From positions 62,001 to 126,000 of the IMG/VR virus record IMGVR_UViG_3300035126_001036: a stretch of 64,000 nucleotides of DNA, one strand, 5' to 3'. The notes below the pieces were generated by a model. The model saw only the letters and a program-made list of their open reading frames with translations. It was not told the DNA's origin and did not search any database. Positions within the stretch are counted from its first letter, which is position 1. Each line of letters begins with the position of its first letter. Source of the DNA: a virus. The position numbers were made by a program, and so were the translations under genes. Below, one piece after another: positions 59,927 through 64,000 of the stretch.

Positions 59927-61606
59927 ATGGCAAAGTTATTTGGTTTCTCAATTAATGATCGCACCGAATTAACCCCAAGTACAATCTCCCCCGTTCCTCA
60001 AAATGCCGAGGACGGGGCAGATTATTATCTAACGTCTGGGTTTTTTGGCTCTTATGTTGATATTGAGGGTGTTTATAGAAACGAATTTGAATTAATCAAA
60101 CGTTATCGAGAAATGGCACTTCACCCAGAGGTGGACGAGGCCATTGAAGATATTGTAAATGAGGCAATTGTTTCTGATACTTATGACAGTCCGGTTCAGA
60201 TTGAATTGTCTAATCTAAATGCTAGTGATGGTATTAAGACAAAAATCAGAGAGGAATTTAAACACGTTCTAAAACTTCTTGATTTTGATAAAAAATGTCA
60301 CGAGATTTATAGAAATTGGTATGTTGATGGTAGACTTTATTACCATAAGGTTATTGATCTTAAAAAACCAGAACTAGGAATTCAAGAACTTCGGTATATT
60401 GACAGCCTGAAGATGAGGTATATCCGAAAGGCCAAGCAAGATAAGAGTAATAATAGAATTCTTCAACACGATCCTAGAAATAGTGATCCAATGACTTATA
60501 AGTTCCCCGAAATGGAGGAATATTTTCTTTATAGTCCAAGACCATCTTATCCAAATTCTGGAACCAATATTTCTTCAGCAAGAAATGATAATGATGGTGA
60601 AATTAAACTAGCCAAAGATAGTGTAACTTTTTGTACTTCTGGTCTGATTGATCGCAATAAAAATATTACTCTTTCTTATCTCAATAAGGCAATTAAATCT
60701 CTTAATCAACTTAGAATGATTGAGGATAGTATTGTAATTTATCGAATGGTTAGAGGGACCGAGAGAAGAATTTTCTATATTGATGTGGGTAATATGCCCA
60801 AAGTCAAGGCCGAGCAGTATCTCAGAGAAACAATGATGAGATACCGAAATAAGATGAATTATAATATTGAAACCGGAGAAGTTTCAAACGACAGAAGATT
60901 CCAGAGTCTTATGGATGATTATTGGCTTCCAAGACGAGAAGGTGGAAGAGGAACTGAGGTAACTACTCTCCCTGGATCACAGAATCTTGGAGAACTAACT
61001 GACCTTAATTATTTCCAGAGAAAACTTTATAAGTCATTGAATGTTCCGTCCTCAAGAATTGATGGTGAAAGTGGTTTTAACCTAGGTAGGTCTTCAGAAA
61101 TTCTCAGAGACGAAGTTAAGTTTTCAAAGTTTGTGGGGAGACTTAGAAAACGATTCTCTAGGTTGTTTGTGGACCTTCTAAGAACTCAATTGATTCTTAA
61201 GAATATTATTACTCCAGAAGATTGGGCCGAGATGAGTGAGCATATTCAATTTGATTTCCTTTATGATAATCATTTTGCAGAACTCAAAGAATCTGAGCTT
61301 CTCACCGAAAGACTGAATATGGTCTCAATGGCCGAGCCTTATATTGGAAGATTTTATTCCCAGGATTATGTTAGAAGGAAAGTTCTTAGACAGACTGATG
61401 AAGAAATTGTTGAACAAGATGCTCTGATTCAAAAGGAAATTGAGACCGGAGTTATCCCAGATCCTTCTATTCCTATTGATCCAGAAACCGGGCAGCCTCT
61501 CGCAGAACCACCACCAGAGGAAATTGAAGGTGATATGGGTAAGGTTCCAACAGAACCAGAAGTCAAAACAAAGGCAGTAGAAATGCCAAAAGGTGGCGAC
61601 ATCTAA
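59927..61606 (+). CDS. 20: portal vertex protein gp20
   Basis: 559 residues, against 524 in T4. Segments include FELIKRYREMALHPEVDEAI, YRNWYVDGRLYYHKVIDLKK, MVRGTERRIFYIDVGNMPKV and LGELTDLNYFQRKLYKSLNV with SSRIDGESGFNLGRSSEILR. The Pro-rich acidic tail (PIDPETGQPLAEPPPEEIEG) is a usual cyanophage feature. It forms the dodecameric ring for DNA entry and initiates head assembly. Confidence 0.95.
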   Translation: MAKLFGFSINDRTELTPSTISPVPQNAEDGADYYLTSGFFGSYVDIEGVYRNEFELIKRYREMALHPEVDEAIEDIVNEAIVSDTYDSPVQIELSNLNASDGIKTKIREEFKHVLKLLDFDKKCHEIYRNWYVDGRLYYHKVIDLKKPELGIQELRYIDSLKMRYIRKAKQDKSNNRILQHDPRNSDPMTYKFPEMEEYFLYSPRPSYPNSGTNISSARNDNDGEIKLAKDSVTFCTSGLIDRNKNITLSYLNKAIKSLNQLRMIEDSIVIYRMVRGTERRIFYIDVGNMPKVKAEQYLRETMMRYRNKMNYNIETGEVSNDRRFQSLMDDYWLPRREGGRGTEVTTLPGSQNLGELTDLNYFQRKLYKSLNVPSSRIDGESGFNLGRSSEILRDEVKFSKFVGRLRKRFSRLFVDLLRTQLILKNIITPEDWAEMSEHIQFDFLYDNHFAELKESELLTERLNMVSMAEPYIGRFYSQDYVRRKVLRQTDEEIVEQDALIQKEIETGVIPDPSIPIDPETGQPLAEPPPEEIEGDMGKVPTEPEVKTKAVEMPKGGDI

Positions 61607-61609
61607 ATA
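61603..61609 (+). promoter_or_regulatory. late promoter (CTAAATA)
   Basis: CTAAATAG overlapping the gp20 stop, 23 nt before the ATG at 61633. Confidence 0.6.
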
Positions 61610-61632
61610 GTAGCAGTTCATTATAAACAACC

Positions 61633-61782
61633 ATGGAAGAACTAATTAATGCCATTATTGAGGATGAATCTCCTTCTGCTATCAGCGATGCAATCAAAAA
61701 TATTCTTTCTGTCAAGGCAGTAGAAAAAATTGATGAATACCGGCCAGAAGTTGCTGCTAGTATGTTTAACGTAAATGAGTGA
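61633..61782 (+). CDS. small prohead core-like protein (gp67 position)
   Basis: 49 residues (MEELINAIIEDESPSAISDA... VEKIDEYRPEVAASMF). The helical pattern, the RPEVAASMF ending and the place straight after gp20 match short cyanophage proteins annotated as gp67-like prohead core. T4 gp67 is 80 residues. The last codons overlap the next ATG. Confidence 0.6.
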   Translation: MEELINAIIEDESPSAISDAIKNILSVKAVEKIDEYRPEVAASMFNVNE

Positions 61783-62434
61783 TCTTTCAGATTTCTTTAA
61801 ACTAGTATCTGAAGAAAAAAGAAAGGCCAAGGAGGAATTGGATGAATTAATATCCAATTCCTTTGAAGAATCTTTTGTTAAACCCCTAATCGAACAGAAA
61901 TCTAGACCAAAAAAGAAGAAAAAAGAAGAGACATCTTTTGGTCAACCAACTCTCATTCAAAAATCCCTGGGGCTTCTTGCGGAACCAATTAAAACAAATA
62001 ATTCTGATCCGTTAACTCCTCTTAATCAAAACTTTCTTACTCTAGAAGAATTCCAAAAGCACTATAAGATCTTTATTGATCGGGTTCAACAACAGCTCTC
62101 TACCCTAGGTGGAGGTGGTGAAACTAATCTGACTTTTATGGATGTTCCAATGACATCCGTAACTTCTTCTTTTTATCAAATAGTTCCACAAGACTATTAT
62201 ATTGGAGTAAATTTCTCAGGTGCAGTAACAATTGTACTTCCTAAAGCCGAAAGAGAGGGGAAGATTTTTGTTGTAAAGGACGAGTTAGGAGAAGCATCCA
62301 AAGGAACCAATCGATACATCACTATTTTACCATCAAGTTCAGATTTAATTGATGGAAGAGATCGGGCAATTCTTGCTTATAATTTTGGATCTCTTACCTT
62401 CATTTGGAGAAATAATTCTTGGAGAGTCATCTAA
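61775..62434 (+). CDS. structural protein with N-terminal coiled coil, unrecognised
   Basis: 219 residues. Residues 1-50 are charged and helical (FKLVSEEKRKAKEELDELIS, KKKKKEETSF); residues 110-219 are beta-rich (VTSSFYQIVPQDYYIGVNFS, GKIFVVKDELGEASKG, ITILPSSSDLIDGRDRAIL), like a fibre or decoration tip. Overlaps the preceding gene by 8 nt and abuts the next. Confidence 0.6.
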   Translation: MSDLSDFFKLVSEEKRKAKEELDELISNSFEESFVKPLIEQKSRPKKKKKEETSFGQPTLIQKSLGLLAEPIKTNNSDPLTPLNQNFLTLEEFQKHYKIFIDRVQQQLSTLGGGGETNLTFMDVPMTSVTSSFYQIVPQDYYIGVNFSGAVTIVLPKAEREGKIFVVKDELGEASKGTNRYITILPSSSDLIDGRDRAILAYNFGSLTFIWRNNSWRVI

Positions 62435-63691
62435 ATGTCACACCTTTATGAACCATATAAACCTCAAGATGATGCTTTTGGTAGGGCAAGAGTTTCTGAG
62501 CCATTTACCCTAGGTGATTATAAACATCTTTATTCAATTGATCCAGATTTTATTGATGTTTATTCTGGAATCGGCGCCACATTGACTTTTAACGTCAACC
62601 AGGCAGCCGCGAATCTTCAATCTGGTATTTCTACTAATGGTTATACAATTCATCAGACAAAAAGATATCATCATTATATGCCAGGTAAATCTCAATTGAT
62701 TTACTCCTCTTTTAACTTTGGACAACCTCAACAAAATGTAATCAAGAGGACCGGTTATTTTGATGATAGGGACGGAATTTATTTTGAACAGGATCAAAAT
62801 GGAAATCTTAATTTTGTAATTCGTTCTTTTGTTAATGCCGGTATTGGTAATTCGGAAAGAAGAATTCCACAATCTCAATGGAACAAAGATCAACTTGATG
62901 GAAGTGGCGTCTCTGGATTTGATTTAGACATTACAAAAACTCAACTTTTCTTTACCGATTTTGAATGGCTTGGTGTTGGTAGAGTTCGTTGTGGATTTAG
63001 TCTTGATGGTAAGAATATTGTTGCACATGAATTTTATAATTCTAATAATGTTGATACCGTTTACATGTCAAATCCCAATCTCCCAGTAAGATGTGAAATT
63101 AGAAACACTGGAACTCAAGTTGGTGCTGGGGGGTCTTTTATCCAAATTTGCTCTACTGTGATGAGTGAGGGTGGTTATACAGAGGCTGGAAGAGAATTTT
63201 CTCATGCAACTTCTTTAAGATCTGTTGGTGTTGGATCAACAGTTCCTGTTCTGGCAATTAAACTTAAAAATTCTTTTAAAGGTTATCCAAATAGAGCTAC
63301 GGTAAAATTAGAGGATATTTCAGTTTTTAGTGTTGGATCAAATATAAAGTATGAGGTAGTAAAAATTAATAGTGCCGTGGGTTTGAGTACAACCGGGACC
63401 TGGATTTCTGAACACCCCGAATCTGTTGTTGAATACAACCAAACTGCAACCGGAGTTGGAACAACTCTATTTGAGGATTTTATGAGTGGATATGCTTCTG
63501 GTGACAGTCAAAATGTAAATAAACCAGCCGCAACTTTTTCTAACATTCAATCTGGCCCCACATCAAAGAAAAATTTCTTGTCTCAGAATTATAATTCAAC
63601 CAATTCTGAGATTTTTTCTGTAATAGTTACCAATATTGGTTCTAATTCAACAAATGTTGGTGTTTCTTTGAGGTGGAAAGAGATTTATTGA
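62435..63691 (+). CDS. virion structural protein, conserved in large marine phages
   Basis: 418 residues. FGRARVSEPFTLGDYKHLYS, then IHQTKRYHHYMPGKSQLIYS, FGWRxxx-type strands (TDFEWLGVGRVRCGFSLDGK) and LPVRCEIRNTGTQ form a pattern I recall from virion proteins of diverse large phages, where it occurs next to tail or head decoration genes. Beta-rich and Gly-rich. No enzymatic motif. Starts directly at the stop of the previous gene. Confidence 0.65.
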   Translation: MSHLYEPYKPQDDAFGRARVSEPFTLGDYKHLYSIDPDFIDVYSGIGATLTFNVNQAAANLQSGISTNGYTIHQTKRYHHYMPGKSQLIYSSFNFGQPQQNVIKRTGYFDDRDGIYFEQDQNGNLNFVIRSFVNAGIGNSERRIPQSQWNKDQLDGSGVSGFDLDITKTQLFFTDFEWLGVGRVRCGFSLDGKNIVAHEFYNSNNVDTVYMSNPNLPVRCEIRNTGTQVGAGGSFIQICSTVMSEGGYTEAGREFSHATSLRSVGVGSTVPVLAIKLKNSFKGYPNRATVKLEDISVFSVGSNIKYEVVKINSAVGLSTTGTWISEHPESVVEYNQTATGVGTTLFEDFMSGYASGDSQNVNKPAATFSNIQSGPTSKKNFLSQNYNSTNSEIFSVIVTNIGSNSTNVGVSLRWKEIY

Positions 63692-63698
63692 CTAAATA
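63692..63698 (+). promoter_or_regulatory. late promoter (CTAAATA)
   Basis: CTAAATAG right after the preceding stop, 34 nt before the next ATG. Confidence 0.55.
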
Positions 63699-63732
63699 GT
63701 TTTAATAAATAACTAAAGAAACCCCGTTAAAA

Positions 63733-64000
63733 ATGTCGCTTCTTGATAAAAAATCCTCAGTAAAATTAAATTCTGGACAACTTGTTCAGGGAGTTGCTGT
63801 AGTTGATAGTGACGGAAATCAAGTTACTTCATTTGGGGGTAGTGGAGGTGGTTCTACAACTGTCGGGGTAGTAACAGTTTCTAATACCGTTTCTAATCCA
63901 GTTCCGGTTATTTCTGGACTAAATATTCCAAACCACAATAGAGTATCCCTTGCATATTCGGGATCTAATTTAGTTGGTGTTGCATACAGTTTTAATAATG
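63733..64000 (+). CDS. partial structural gene at the right edge
   Basis: At least 89 residues (MSLLDKKSSVKLNSGQLVQG...), continuing beyond the window. A Gly-rich linker (FGGSGGGSTTVGVVTVSN) and short strands suggest a fibre or decoration protein. It has its own late promoter. Confidence 0.6.
   Translation, partial: MSLLDKKSSVKLNSGQLVQGVAVVDSDGNQVTSFGGSGGGSTTVGVVTVSNTVSNPVPVISGLNIPNHNRVSLAYSGSNLVGVAYSFNN

Overview
The window is a section of the genome of a T4-like (straboviral/kyanoviral-type) myophage, most probably a cyanophage. The evidence is the ordered T4 morphogenesis set gp25, gp6, a gp7-like giant, gp8, a DUF4815-type protein, gp13, gp14, gp15, gp16, gp17, gp18, gp19, gp20; the CTAAATA late promoters in front of many of these genes; and two genes carrying the AbrB-like domain that is typical of cyanobacteria. 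The DNA is AT-rich, no tRNA or photosynthesis gene was found, and coding is almost entirely on the + strand. The host assignment is inference.

Region 1 (1-21,430) is an accessory zone of about 45 small, mostly unrecognised genes. Recognisable ones are a UvrD/Rep-type helicase, a pentapeptide-repeat protein, a Lar-like zinc ribbon, a DUF551-like protein, an HNH endonuclease on the minus strand and two AbrB-like domain proteins. The regulatory DNA is more striking than the genes. About nineteen intergenic spaces carry an inverted-repeat operator (half-site ACTGGCACA or ACTGTCCAC) whose right half lies 37-40 nt upstream of a TATACT/TACAAT -10 box, followed by a conserved leader (AGTTCAACC). From 14.7 to 20.5 kb this is joined by a second architecture: an intrinsic terminator, then a 41-nt element ending in a small hairpin that shows compensatory base changes (eight copies), then a sigma70-like promoter preceded by a fixed upstream box. 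Two small genes here look frameshifted and one gene looks decayed.

Region 2 (21,430-26,240) is a junction. It holds a strong promoter in front of a 92-nt stretch without any G, a glycosyltransferase-like gene, a tandem-duplicated HNH endonuclease with its own consensus promoter, three short conserved phage genes, and a minus-strand operon of three genes with ATGA overlaps. All three minus-strand proteins start with a peptide resembling the T4 IPIII capsid-targeting sequence (MKTYQEFIAE) and end it at a gp21-like cleavage site. Two of them look like ADP-ribosyltransferase-fold proteins. They are best read as internal head proteins injected with the DNA.

Region 3 (26,240-64,000) is the late structural cluster: baseplate wedge, two giant baseplate/tail proteins of 2,808 and 2,577 residues, neck, terminase, sheath, tube, portal and the first head/fibre-like genes. 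The genes are tightly packed, often with ATGA or TAATG overlaps. The large terminase carries a 147-residue mini-intein with class 3 hallmarks, placed inside the Walker A loop. A beta-rich GxGY repeat recurs in at least five structural proteins. The window ends inside a partial gene.
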